Source: Candidatus Gastranaerophilales bacterium (GTDB lineage: Bacteria; Cyanobacteriota; Vampirovibrionia; Gastranaerophilales; Gastranaerophilaceae). From it: 64,000 bases of DNA. Numbering within the stretch: position 1 is the first letter of the stretch; every line of letters starts with the position of its first letter. The notes under the pieces were generated by a model. It had not been told where the DNA came from, did not search any database, and saw nothing but the letters and a program-made list of their open reading frames with translations. Below are positions 16,983 to 25,163 of this stretch, piece after piece. Location: assembly GCA_905234865.1 (NCBI GenBank), contig CAJOJE010000003.1, positions 62,001-126,000 on the forward strand, written 5' to 3'. The position numbers and the translations under genes were made by a program.

Positions 16983-17483
16983 TTAAAGGCATTTGTTTTT
17001 CATATATTTTGAAAAAATAAGTTTTAATAAAGCCTTGCCATAGATATGTTCCGGGTTTATTTCAACGAGTTTTTGAAGAATTTCAATCGCCTTTTCATAT
17101 TGTTCAAGTTTTTTATACGCTGCACCCAGTGCAAAAAGAGAGTCTTGAAACAAAGGGTCGATTTCAAGCGTATAATTTAAGTCTGAAATTGCATTTTGAA
17201 TTTGTAATTCATCAATATTTTTTGTTGATAAAACAATTTTTGCTCTATTGTAATAAGCATCAATCATTTTATTATCCAATTCAATTGTTTTCGTATAATC
17301 TAAAATTGCCTTATCATTACATTCTAATGCCTGATAGCAAGCGCCCCTGTAAAAATAAGATACGGAAAAATCAGGATTTAATTCAATGGATTTATTTATT
17401 AAATCAATACCCGTTTTATAATTTCCGTTTCTAAAATTATAAATACCTTCATCAAGATAAAATTTATACTGAAATTCTTCCAA
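16983..17483 (-). CDS. TPR-repeat protein
   Basis: 166 residues made almost entirely of TPR helices, with no signal peptide, so probably cytoplasmic. Repeats are seen at GIYNFRNGNYKTGIDLINKSIELNP, SYFYRGACYQALECNDKAI and SLFALGAAYKKLEQYEKAIEIL. A TTG start at 17483 is chosen because a strong ribosome site (GGGAGAA) lies seven bases upstream and no ATG is suitably placed. Its role is unknown; it is monocistronic between the kinase terminator and the pilin gene. Confidence 0.8.
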   Translation of the reverse strand: MEEFQYKFYLDEGIYNFRNGNYKTGIDLINKSIELNPDFSVSYFYRGACYQALECNDKAILDYTKTIELDNKMIDAYYNRAKIVLSTKNIDELQIQNAISDLNYTLEIDPLFQDSLFALGAAYKKLEQYEKAIEILQKLVEINPEHIYGKALLKLIFSKYMKNKCL

Positions 17484-17598
17484 ATTTAATTTCTCCCATA
17501 AGTTTATATTAAAACAAAAAATTAAATCGGCAAGAAAAACAAATCAAAGAAATTAAATTGATAAAAATAATAAAATCCTACAAAATTTTAAACAAAAA

Positions 17599-17620
17599 AG
17601 ACAGGGTTTTCGCCCTGCCT
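17599..17620 (-). terminator. Terminator of the pilin-like gene
   Basis: On the minus strand GGCAGGG pairs with CCCTGTC (one G-U pair) around a short loop, followed by a run of T. The wobble pair forms only in minus-strand RNA, which supports this orientation. It lies about 35 bp after the pilin stop. Confidence 0.8.
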
Positions 17621-17652
17621 TTTCTTTATAGCCGTTAAAACTATTCTCTGAA

Positions 17653-18339
17653 CTATTTTTGTGATTGATACATAGCTTTTTGAGCTGTTGCGCCGAGAGG
17701 AATAGCTTTTTCGTCGGTAATCATAACCGAGAAAGCATCTCTCAATAATGAATCACCGGCGCCGGGGTATGAAATTACGCCGTTTGCGTCATCAGCATTA
17801 GCCGGGTTCGGTTTTTTGTCGCCGTTAACGTCAACCATGATTAAGCAAGGTGATGTTGAATTGTTAGCGCTTGAACCGCCTAACTCTTTAGTACCGCATT
17901 TACCGATACGATTATCTGATAAGTTGCCTGCATCATTCAAGGTCATTGTATGGCCATTTTCATAAGATGTGAAGTTTGCGTTGTAAGCATCTGAACCTGT
18001 ACCCGTAAAGGTCGGGAATTCAAATCTCATACCGTCTGTTGTATAGAAAGCAGCGTTTCCGTTTTTCGAGAATTTCAATTTTGTTGTTGATTCCATAACT
18101 GACATATGTTGTTGTAAGTATGAGAACAAGTCAGTATTGTCATAAGGTGATTCGCCTTCAAGAGCGATATTCATTGTTAATGATGAGTTCAAAACCGAAA
18201 TAGCTTTTCTGAAGCCTGTTCTGAATTCTGCCTGGTTCGTATTAACGATAACCGAAGGAATTGTCATCGCAGCAACTACACCGATAATAGCCAAAGTAAT
18301 AAGAACTTCAGCCAAAGTAAAACCTAAACTCTTTTTCAT
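17653..18339 (-). CDS. Type IV pilin-like protein (prepilin)
   Basis: About 228 residues. It opens with a short leader and the class III prepilin signal KKSLG/FTLAEVLITLAIIGVVAAM: processing would occur after Gly6, leaving N-methyl-Phe and the conserved Glu5. The hydrophobic helix assembles pseudopilus or pilus fibres. The globular part holds a cysteine pair and DVNGDKKPNPANADD, which resembles a calcium-binding loop and recurs in the pilin at 33269. The ATG at 18339 has an AAAGG ribosome site ten bases upstream; an in-frame ATG at 18357 precedes that site and is rejected. No secretion ATPase or prepilin peptidase genes are nearby. Confidence 0.9.
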   Translation of the reverse strand: MKKSLGFTLAEVLITLAIIGVVAAMTIPSVIVNTNQAEFRTGFRKAISVLNSSLTMNIALEGESPYDNTDLFSYLQQHMSVMESTTKLKFSKNGNAAFYTTDGMRFEFPTFTGTGSDAYNANFTSYENGHTMTLNDAGNLSDNRIGKCGTKELGGSSANNSTSPCLIMVDVNGDKKPNPANADDANGVISYPGAGDSLLRDAFSVMITDEKAIPLGATAQKAMYQSQK

Positions 18340-18374
18340 AATTAAAATACCTTTCATAAATTAGGACCAAAATT

Positions 18375-18404
18375 ATTATAACACTTTTTTTCGGTTCATT
18401 GCAA
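18375..18404 (-). promoter_or_regulatory. Promoter of the pilin-like gene
   Basis: Minus-strand TTGCAA, 18-bp spacer, then TATAAT (with TG just upstream of the -10). The predicted leader of about 30 bases contains the AAAGG ribosome site for the ATG at 18339. Confidence 0.65.
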
Positions 18405-18444
18405 GAGTATAAAATTAAAATACATCAATTGTTTTATTATCATT

Positions 18445-19560
18445 TTATCTGATTTTGGTTTGAAACCCTCTGATAGTCGCAATTGTGCATAAAACACAAA
18501 TTGTTAAAATCGGCAAAATGTTTAAGAAAACGTAATAAAAATTCATATTTTTTAAAATAATTCCTTTTGAAATAACAAGAAAAAACCTCAAAGGATTCAA
18601 AACCGTAAGATGTTGAAGAAATTCGGGCGTAATATTTTCAATCGGTGTTGTATACCCTGAAAGCGTAATTGCAGGGAACATGAAAAGAAAAACGAACGTC
18701 ATTGCCTGTTCTCTGCTTTTTGATATCGTCGATACAAAAATTCCGATTAAAGAAATCGAAAGAAGAAAAACGAAAAGCGCCGAAAGATAAGCCAAAAAGG
18801 ACCCTTGAAAGGGGATTTTAAAAAATATCAAAGACAAAATAATAAGCGAAATTCCGCTTAAAAGCCCAAAAAATAAAGAAATCAAAACTTTTGAGAATAA
18901 AATTTCCTCATCTTTTAAAGGCAAAACCAATAATTCCCTAAAACTGCCGTTTTCTCTATCTCTTGAAAAAGAAAAGGAAGATAAAAGCATAACCGTACTC
19001 ATCGGAATAATACCGAATAAGCTCGCCAAAATAAACCAATGGTAAGATAAATTCGGATTAAAAGCATTTTCGGTTATAATATTTACTTTTTGTTTTTCGG
19101 GGTGCAATCCGATCGGAGAAAAATTTTGGGCTATTTCCGTTATATAACCCGATATAATACTGCTTGAATTTGTTCTTCTGCCGTCCGTTACGATTAAAAC
19201 CTGCGGTTTAAGGTTTGCTTTGTATTTCTTTGTAAAATCATTATTAATATAAACGGCGGAGCGGATTTTTTCCCTATCCATTAAATTTTTTAATTCTTTC
19301 TCGTTATCTAAAAAATAAGTTTTTGTAAAATATCTGCTTGTTTTAATTTGTCTTATGAATTCTCTTGAAATTTCCCCGTTATCTTTATCTAAAATTCCGA
19401 TTTTTATATTTGTAATATCCAATGTTGCGGCATAAGAAAATATAAAAAGCTGTAATATTGGAGGAAAAATAATCACCGCCCTTGATTTTTTATCTCTCCA
19501 AACTGAGAGAAATTCTTTTTTTATAAGCGCAAGAAACCTTTTATTAAGTATCATATTCAA
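18445..19560 (-). CDS. ABC-2 type efflux permease
   Basis: 371 residues with the ABC-2 export permease layout: a cytoplasmic N-terminus, one membrane helix (AVIIFPPILQLFIFSYAATL), a large extracytoplasmic domain of about 150 residues, and five more helices in the C-terminal half. Resembles YbhR/YhhJ-type subunits of drug or lipid exporters. It overlaps the preceding permease gene by about 17 bases and is the last gene of the five-gene efflux operon. The two permeases probably form a heterodimer served by the tandem ATPase upstream. Confidence 0.9.
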   Translation of the reverse strand: MNMILNKRFLALIKKEFLSVWRDKKSRAVIIFPPILQLFIFSYAATLDITNIKIGILDKDNGEISREFIRQIKTSRYFTKTYFLDNEKELKNLMDREKIRSAVYINNDFTKKYKANLKPQVLIVTDGRRTNSSSIISGYITEIAQNFSPIGLHPEKQKVNIITENAFNPNLSYHWFILASLFGIIPMSTVMLLSSFSFSRDRENGSFRELLVLPLKDEEILFSKVLISLFFGLLSGISLIILSLIFFKIPFQGSFLAYLSALFVFLLSISLIGIFVSTISKSREQAMTFVFLFMFPAITLSGYTTPIENITPEFLQHLTVLNPLRFFLVISKGIILKNMNFYYVFLNILPILTICVLCTIATIRGFQTKIR

Positions 19561-20698
19561 GCCTTTCCTGCATTAAAAAATAAGTCAAAAAAGCTAAAAG
19601 AATAGAAAATAAAAGAAGAAAACAGGAATTATATATTAAATCGGGAAAAACATTCCCCGACAAAAACAATGAAGTAACCGTCGAAACATAATATTTGGCG
19701 GGTATGCAATAAGACAACATTTTTATTAAATACGGCATGGAATCAATTTCATAAATTAACCCCGATAACATCATAGCAGGCATAAACCCTATCGTTCCCG
19801 CTATTTGGCTTGATGTAAACCTGTCTTTCATAACGGTTGAAATTAAAAGCCCCGTACCTATACCTGTGAGCATAAACAAGCCTGATGCTAAAAAAAGCCA
19901 AAAATAAGACCCCCTGAAAGGTACTTTACATATAAAAATAATAATAAAAAGACAAAAAAGAACGGATAAAAAGCCTAAAATAAAATATGCAAGATATTTT
20001 GATATTAAAAATTCCCCTTTTGTAATTTCCGTTGTCAAAAGAATTTCCATATTGTATTCTTCCCACTCTTTTGCAACGACAAGGGCGGTTAAGATTGTTC
20101 CCGTTAAAGTCATAATTATCGATAACGACCCCGGCAAAATAAAATACAAACTCAATAAAGACGGGTTATACCAAGTTCTTTGAACGGGGGTGATTTTAGG
20201 CGCATTTTGCGTTTTATCGTTTGAATAAACGTAATTTGCATAATTAAATTTATTTTCATCCTCATATTTAATAAAACTTGAAACTGCGCCTTGCATGTAT
20301 GAAGAAGCGAATTTTGCGCTGTTGGGTTCGCTTCCGTCCGTTATAATCTGAATTTCCCCTGAATTTGTTTTAAATTTTTTTGTAAAATTAACGGGAATAA
20401 CCCCTATCGCTCTTATTTTCCCCCCTTTCAAAGCTTCCATGGCGTTTTTTACATTATTAAAAGATACGACATCTAAATATCTCGAATTAGAAAAACTTTG
20501 TTCCAAATCTCTTGAAATATCGGTATTATCAAGATTTACCACACCTATTTTTACGGTATTCGTATCAAAATTAATCCCGTATCCGAACAGAAAAAGCAAA
20601 ATCAAAGGCAGGACAAATGCGGTTATAATTCCCGAAAAATCTCTTATTATTTGAATAAATTCTTTTTTAACAAAAGTTTTTATAATATTAATATTCAT
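19544..20698 (-). CDS. ABC-2 type efflux permease
   Basis: 384 residues, same architecture as its downstream neighbour: N-terminal helix (GIITAFVLPLILLFLFGYGI), extracytoplasmic domain with a conserved NLDNTDISR stretch, then a membrane bundle including FILPGSLSIIMTLTGTILTALVVAKEWE, the amphipathic coupling region that contacts the ATPase. Its ATG overlaps the ATPase stop by four bases (ATGA). Resembles YbhS-type subunits. The substrate is unknown. Confidence 0.9.
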   Translation of the reverse strand: MNINIIKTFVKKEFIQIIRDFSGIITAFVLPLILLFLFGYGINFDTNTVKIGVVNLDNTDISRDLEQSFSNSRYLDVVSFNNVKNAMEALKGGKIRAIGVIPVNFTKKFKTNSGEIQIITDGSEPNSAKFASSYMQGAVSSFIKYEDENKFNYANYVYSNDKTQNAPKITPVQRTWYNPSLLSLYFILPGSLSIIMTLTGTILTALVVAKEWEEYNMEILLTTEITKGEFLISKYLAYFILGFLSVLFCLFIIIFICKVPFRGSYFWLFLASGLFMLTGIGTGLLISTVMKDRFTSSQIAGTIGFMPAMMLSGLIYEIDSMPYLIKMLSYCIPAKYYVSTVTSLFLSGNVFPDLIYNSCFLLLFSILLAFLTYFLMQERLEYDT

Positions 20699-22362
20699 AA
20701 CGCCTCTCGTATAATTTGGATAAAGGCGTTTTCCATGGTCTTTTTACCGTTTTTTACCGATTGAACAAAATTATTGGGGGTATCTTCCTTTAAAATTTGA
20801 CCGTTATAAATCAGTCCGATTTTGTCACAAAAATGCGCTTCATCCATAAAATGCGTCGTCACAAGAACCGTTGTTTTTTGTTTTACAAGGTTATTTATTC
20901 TCATCCAAAATTCATACCTTGAAAGAGGGTCAATACCGGATGTGGGTTCGTCTAAAAATAAAACGGGCGGATGATTAATAAGAGCGCAAATAAAGGAAAG
21001 ACGCTGTTTATAGCCTAAAGGAAGGAGGTTTGCGTTTATTTTTTCGTATTTTTTTAAATCATAAGATTGCAAAATTTTTTCTATATCAATATTAATATCA
21101 AAAACGCCCTTAAAAAATTCAATGTTTTCTCTCACGTTTAAGTCGGGAAAAAGAGAGAATTTTTGCGCCATATAACCAAAATTTCTTTTTGCCTCCTGCG
21201 GATTTTTAAATATATCGATTCCCATAACTTTTGAATTGCCGAAATCAGGAATTATAAGTCCCGTCAACATTTTAAAAATCGTCGATTTGCCCGCCCCGTT
21301 AGGACCCAAAAGCCCGTATACCGTTCCTTTTTCTACTTTTAAATTTATATTTTTTGCGGCATAAAAATTTTTATATTTTTTTACCAGTTCCGTTGCCTCA
21401 ATTGCAATATTTGTCGAATTTTGAGGTATCTTTGTTTCATAATTAATTAAAGAAATTTCTCTTTTTTTAAAATTCCCCCAAATAAAATCTTCAAAAACGG
21501 GAGTTGCTTGTTCTTTTTTATAAGGGAAATTTTCCGCCGATTTTTTTGTATCAAATATTACCCTGATTTTATCTCCGTCGAGGTTTGCCCTTATAACCCC
21601 TTTTGTTTTTCCGATTTTTTCCAAAAAAATTCTTGAATTATCTTTAATATCAACATAAAAAACTTTCCCTTCCATTGTTTTTGAAGCCTTTTTAACGTTT
21701 CCGAAATAAATAATCTCCCCGTTTTGAATAAAAATTACTTTATCAAAATTCTCGGCTTCGTTAGGGTAGCTTGTTGCCCAAATTACCGTTTGATTGTTCT
21801 CTTTTGAAACAATATCAACCATTTCAATTAAATTCTTGGCAGACAATGGGTCAACGCCGACCGTCGGTTCGTCCAAAAACAAAACTTCGGGATTATTTAA
21901 AAGCACACGAATTAACCCCAATTTTTGCTTCATGCCGCCTGAAAGCGCCCCTGCCATGCGCTTTTTAAACCGCAAAAGCCCCGCAATATTTAAAAGTTTA
22001 TTGAACAATTCTTCTTTTTGGCTTTTTTCAATTTTATCTTTTTTTAAATTGAAAAAAAATTCCAAATTTTCTTCAATCGTCAAATCCTCGTACAATCCGA
22101 AATTTTGAGGCATATATCCTATTGTTTTTTTCACGTTTGAAGGATTTTTATACGGAGAAAAACCTTTAATTAAAATCGGGTTTTCGTTTTTGTTATCGGG
22201 AATTAAAAGCCCCGATAAAAGTCTTAATAAGGTTGTTTTCCCCGAACCGTCGGAACCTGTGAGGGCAATTTTTTCTCCTTTTTCAAGAGAAAAATTGATA
22301 TCTTTTAAAACCGGTTTTTTATCAAAACTTTTTTGTAAATTTTTTACTTCAAGAATTTTCAT
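20695..22362 (-). CDS. Tandem-domain ABC exporter ATPase (YbhF-like)
   Basis: 555 residues with two nucleotide-binding domains. Domain 1: Walker A GSDGSGKTT, signature LSGGMKQ, Walker B LFLDEPT, but Ser in place of the switch His (WATSYPNEAE). Domain 2: Walker A GPNGAGKST, altered signature LPLGYKQ, Walker B LFLDEPT and an intact switch His (TTHFMDEA). Because each ATP site combines Walker A of one domain with the signature of the other, both changes fall on the same composite site, leaving one canonical and one degenerate site. The ATPase overlaps the HlyD gene upstream by 14 bases and feeds the two permeases downstream. Confidence 0.93.
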   Translation of the reverse strand: MKILEVKNLQKSFDKKPVLKDINFSLEKGEKIALTGSDGSGKTTLLRLLSGLLIPDNKNENPILIKGFSPYKNPSNVKKTIGYMPQNFGLYEDLTIEENLEFFFNLKKDKIEKSQKEELFNKLLNIAGLLRFKKRMAGALSGGMKQKLGLIRVLLNNPEVLFLDEPTVGVDPLSAKNLIEMVDIVSKENNQTVIWATSYPNEAENFDKVIFIQNGEIIYFGNVKKASKTMEGKVFYVDIKDNSRIFLEKIGKTKGVIRANLDGDKIRVIFDTKKSAENFPYKKEQATPVFEDFIWGNFKKREISLINYETKIPQNSTNIAIEATELVKKYKNFYAAKNINLKVEKGTVYGLLGPNGAGKSTIFKMLTGLIIPDFGNSKVMGIDIFKNPQEAKRNFGYMAQKFSLFPDLNVRENIEFFKGVFDINIDIEKILQSYDLKKYEKINANLLPLGYKQRLSFICALINHPPVLFLDEPTSGIDPLSRYEFWMRINNLVKQKTTVLVTTHFMDEAHFCDKIGLIYNGQILKEDTPNNFVQSVKNGKKTMENAFIQIIREAL

Positions 22363-23173
22363 CCTCTAAAACCTCGATTGTAACGGGCATTCCCTGTCTT
22401 AAATATAAATCGGTATTATCAATTATTATTCTTACACGATAAACCAAATCACCTCTTAAAGTTGTTGTTTCAACAGTTTTGGGAGTAAATTCCGCAACGG
22501 GGGAAATAAAGCCTATATGTCCCAAATACGGGTTTTTTGGTCTTGAATCGGTATAAATTAAGGCCTTTTGCCCTAATTTTACTTTTCCTAAATCCGGTTC
22601 TTCAATATATGCTCTGATAAAAACGGGCTCTATCATTGAAATAGAATAAATAACGGAAGAAGAATCAACCATTGTTCCTTTTTCTCTTATTCTTGATAAG
22701 ATTATTCCTCTGTACGGGGCATACAATTTTGTATCATCAAGGTCGATTACGGCATTTTCAAATTTTGCAACCGATTCGTCATATTCTCCTTTTGCAAATT
22801 TAAAATCATTCTCTAAATTGGAGCATTCCTCTTTTGATACGGTGAAATCCTCGCATAAGGGCTTATTAAATTTATAAATCTTTTCTCTTTTGTATTTTTC
22901 CGCCCTCTGTTTTACGACTTGCGCCCTTTTTTCAAAAAAAGAAGCCTTGTAGGGTTCATTATCAAGCTCTGCAAGCAATTCGCCTTCCATAACTTCATCC
23001 CCTTCTTCTTTATATAACTTTGATAATCTTCCCTTAACCCTGAAAGAAAGGTCAGAGGAGCGGATTTCAACGTTTCCGAAAAGTATTATTTTGTTTTCTT
23101 TTTTGTGAAAAAAAACAAACAGAATTGCCGAAACAACCGCAACAAGCAAAAGAAAGAAGAAAATTTTTTTCAT
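22349..23173 (-). CDS. HlyD-family membrane fusion (periplasmic adaptor) protein
   Basis: 274 residues. One N-terminal membrane anchor (FFFLLLVAVVSAILFVFFH), then a half-lipoyl/beta-barrel arrangement split by a short helical hairpin (residues about 75-140): VKGRLSKLYKEEGDEVMEGELLAELD before the hairpin and LYAPYRGIILSRIREKGTMV after it. This bridges an inner-membrane ABC exporter and an outer-membrane channel, as in YbhG. It lies four bases after the TolC-like gene and overlaps the ATPase gene. Confidence 0.92.
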   Translation of the reverse strand: MKKIFFFLLLVAVVSAILFVFFHKKENKIILFGNVEIRSSDLSFRVKGRLSKLYKEEGDEVMEGELLAELDNEPYKASFFEKRAQVVKQRAEKYKREKIYKFNKPLCEDFTVSKEECSNLENDFKFAKGEYDESVAKFENAVIDLDDTKLYAPYRGIILSRIREKGTMVDSSSVIYSISMIEPVFIRAYIEEPDLGKVKLGQKALIYTDSRPKNPYLGHIGFISPVAEFTPKTVETTTLRGDLVYRVRIIIDNTDLYLRQGMPVTIEVLEDENS

Positions 23174-23176
23174 TTT

Positions 23177-24493
23177 TTAAAGCGCTCCGCCAACGGCTTT
23201 ATATAAAGTTAAAAGGTTTGTAAAATTTTGGTTCTTGGAATTTTGATATGAAATATCGTTTTTTAAAAAAAGAATGTTTTCATCCAAATAGTCAATATAA
23301 CTTTTTGTCCCTTTATTAAACGAATTTGAAACCTTTTTAAAGTTTGAATTTGAAAGATTTAATTTCATCTTTTCGTTCTCATAAACCTTGTAATCCGTTT
23401 TCACCTTAAATAGTGCGTCATTTACTTCCTTTAGGGCGTTAAGGTCCGTTTTTAAAAAATTTTCCACCATTAATTCATACTCCGCTTTTCTTTTTTTAAG
23501 CGTAAAAACTCTCTTTCCGCCGTCAAATATATTTTGTGTCGCCCCTGCCAGCAATGCCGCAAAAACTCCGTCCCAGCCAAAGTTTTGAACAAACGTCGAA
23601 AAAACCATAAGACCTATAATGTTTATTTGAGGCAAAAATTCTTTCTTTGCAATCGTAATGTCGATTTTTGCCTTTTCAAGTTCGTTTTCCATTTTTGAAA
23701 CATCGGGACGATATTGAATAATGTCACCCTTTAAGGTTTCGGGATAAACCCCCTTAAAATCAATATCGCCGAAATGCGTAATTTTTATTAAATCCCTGTT
23801 TGACGGGGTTTTCCCCATATAATACAAAAGAGATGTCAAAAATCTTTCCTTTTCCGTATACAAAATTTCACATTTGTTTTTTTCTTCCAAATAATTTTCT
23901 TCCGCCTTATTTAATTCAATCGAAGAAATAACCCCGTAATCAAACATTTTTCTTTTTCTTAGAAAAATTTGATAAGAATTATCTTTTATTTTTGTTTGTT
24001 TTTCTATTTCTTCGTTCAGTTTTGAAATATTGAAATAAAAAGAAGCAACATCGGACACTACCATTAAATTTGATGCCTTTAGTTCAAGGTAAGAATTTTT
24101 TTCATCGAGTCTTGATTTTTGAACTTGGTTATAATTTTTCAAAAGATAATCAACCTCCCACTGCACATTGAAAGGAAGAGCATAGCTGTTTGTTTGAATA
24201 TCGTTATTGGGAATTGCGGTTTTTGGAACTTTTAAAAGCAGGTAATCCGAACCGACATTTACGTTCGGCATTTCTTTTGATATGTTTAAATTGGTTTCCT
24301 GCCTTAATTTTAATATGTTTTTTCGGGCAATTTGTATGTCTTTATTGTGAGATAGCGCCTCATAAATACATTTTTTTAAATTTTCGTCATGAAAATTATC
24401 AAACCAATTAAGATTTATCCCGAAATCGTTTCCGTAAGCACATTGAAAGTTTAAAAACAATCCTAAAAATAAAATTTTCAACTTATTATTCAA
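23177..24493 (-). CDS. TolC-like outer-membrane efflux channel protein
   Basis: About 438 residues of the outer membrane efflux protein family. A signal peptide (KLKILFLGLFLNFQCAYG) precedes two alpha-helical hairpin/beta-strand repeats; recognisable parts are LSHNKDIQIARKNILKLRQE and the second-repeat RPDVSKMENELEKAKIDITIAKKEFLPQI. A TTG at 24493 is chosen: AAGGAG lies six bases upstream of it, inside the longer open frame that begins with another TTG at 24517. First gene of the efflux operon. An outer-membrane channel here shows the cell is diderm. Confidence 0.9.
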   Translation of the reverse strand: MNNKLKILFLGLFLNFQCAYGNDFGINLNWFDNFHDENLKKCIYEALSHNKDIQIARKNILKLRQETNLNISKEMPNVNVGSDYLLLKVPKTAIPNNDIQTNSYALPFNVQWEVDYLLKNYNQVQKSRLDEKNSYLELKASNLMVVSDVASFYFNISKLNEEIEKQTKIKDNSYQIFLRKRKMFDYGVISSIELNKAEENYLEEKNKCEILYTEKERFLTSLLYYMGKTPSNRDLIKITHFGDIDFKGVYPETLKGDIIQYRPDVSKMENELEKAKIDITIAKKEFLPQINIIGLMVFSTFVQNFGWDGVFAALLAGATQNIFDGGKRVFTLKKRKAEYELMVENFLKTDLNALKEVNDALFKVKTDYKVYENEKMKLNLSNSNFKKVSNSFNKGTKSYIDYLDENILFLKNDISYQNSKNQNFTNLLTLYKAVGGAL

Positions 24494-24693
24494 GAAACTC
24501 TCCTTGTTATAATTCAAAAAAATGTTACAACCTTATTTAAAATAAAAAAATTACCCCCTCAGGCTAAACTTTAATTTTTATCAAAATTTATAATTGTCTG
24601 TTTTACACTTATTGAATTTTTTTTTAAAATCAATTTAAAAAATTAGTCTGAAACTCTTTATTTATGCAGAAATTAAAAAAATATAAAAAGGGG

Positions 24694-24722
24694 TTGACAA
24701 ATTATTTTATTAGTTACATAAT
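24694..24722 (+). promoter_or_regulatory. Consensus sigma-70-type promoter
   Basis: TTGACA, a 17-bp spacer, then CATAAT. Predicted transcription start is near 24729, followed by a 19-bp palindrome and a leader of about 66 bases with GAGGT before the ATG at 24795. Between 24518 and 24690 there is only very A/T-rich DNA without a recognisable gene. Confidence 0.7.
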
Positions 24723-24737
24723 AACAATGTAATGATT

Positions 24738-24756
24738 AAGTGTTTCTGAAACACTT
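24738..24756. promoter_or_regulatory. Perfect palindrome just downstream of the promoter (operator candidate)
   Basis: AAGTGTTTC and GAAACACTT are perfect 9-base arms around one central base, starting about ten bases after the predicted start site. This is where a repressor would block elongation. As RNA it could also form a tight hairpin at the 5' end of the message. Confidence 0.45.
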
Positions 24757-24794
24757 CTCAAGAAAAAGAAAATATAGAGGTTAAAAGATTAATT

Positions 24795-25031
24795 ATGAGA
24801 ATAGACAGAATAAATAACGTAAATAATACACTAAATAGTCAAATAAGTTTTAAATCGGGCGTTCAAACAAACTACGGAATACAAGCTCCCTCGCCTAAGG
24901 ATAACATTGTTGAAGGCGGTTTGTTGACAGGGTTTGTCGGAACGATTATGCCTTTCTTCAGCCAAACAAAACAAAGAGCTCAAAGTATTGAAGAAAAAAT
25001 GTCACAAACCAAATTAAATTTAATTGCATAA
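24795..25031 (+). CDS. Small uncharacterised protein with N-terminal SFK motif
   Basis: 78 residues, family not recognised. An Asn-rich N-terminus runs into SQISFKSGVQ, followed by a Gly-rich hydrophobic stretch (GGLLTGFVGTIMPFF) and a charged helix. The polar start ending in an aromatic-Phe-Lys-Gly/Ser motif is shared with the tiny protein at 39285 (NFTFKGAM). The gene has the best promoter in the window, a palindrome and its own double-hairpin terminator, so it is probably strongly and conditionally expressed. Function unknown; one amphipathic or membrane helix is possible. Confidence 0.7.
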   Translation: MRIDRINNVNNTLNSQISFKSGVQTNYGIQAPSPKDNIVEGGLLTGFVGTIMPFFSQTKQRAQSIEEKMSQTKLNLIA

Positions 25032-25077
25032 ATTATGGATAAGAATTATTTATCGACACCTAACAACACAATCCCAA

Positions 25078-25133
25078 AGCTCGGTAAGCACACATTTTCC
25101 GAGCTGACTCCGTCCTTTTAACGGAGTCTTTTT
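25078..25133 (+). terminator. Double hairpin ending in a rho-independent terminator
   Basis: The first hairpin pairs AGCTCGG with CCGAGCT (14-nt loop). Directly after it GACTCCGT pairs with ACGGAGTC and is followed by TTTTT. The second is a classic terminator for the small gene at 24795; the first may stabilise the 3' end. Confidence 0.8.
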
Positions 25134-25163
25134 GTATATTGCTTTTTAAACCCGTTGCAAAAT

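Noticed and set aside
18445-24493. Efflux operon as a horizontally acquired resistance island
   Set aside because: Base composition and codon use look like the neighbours, and there are no mobile-element genes, repeats or tRNA ends at its borders.
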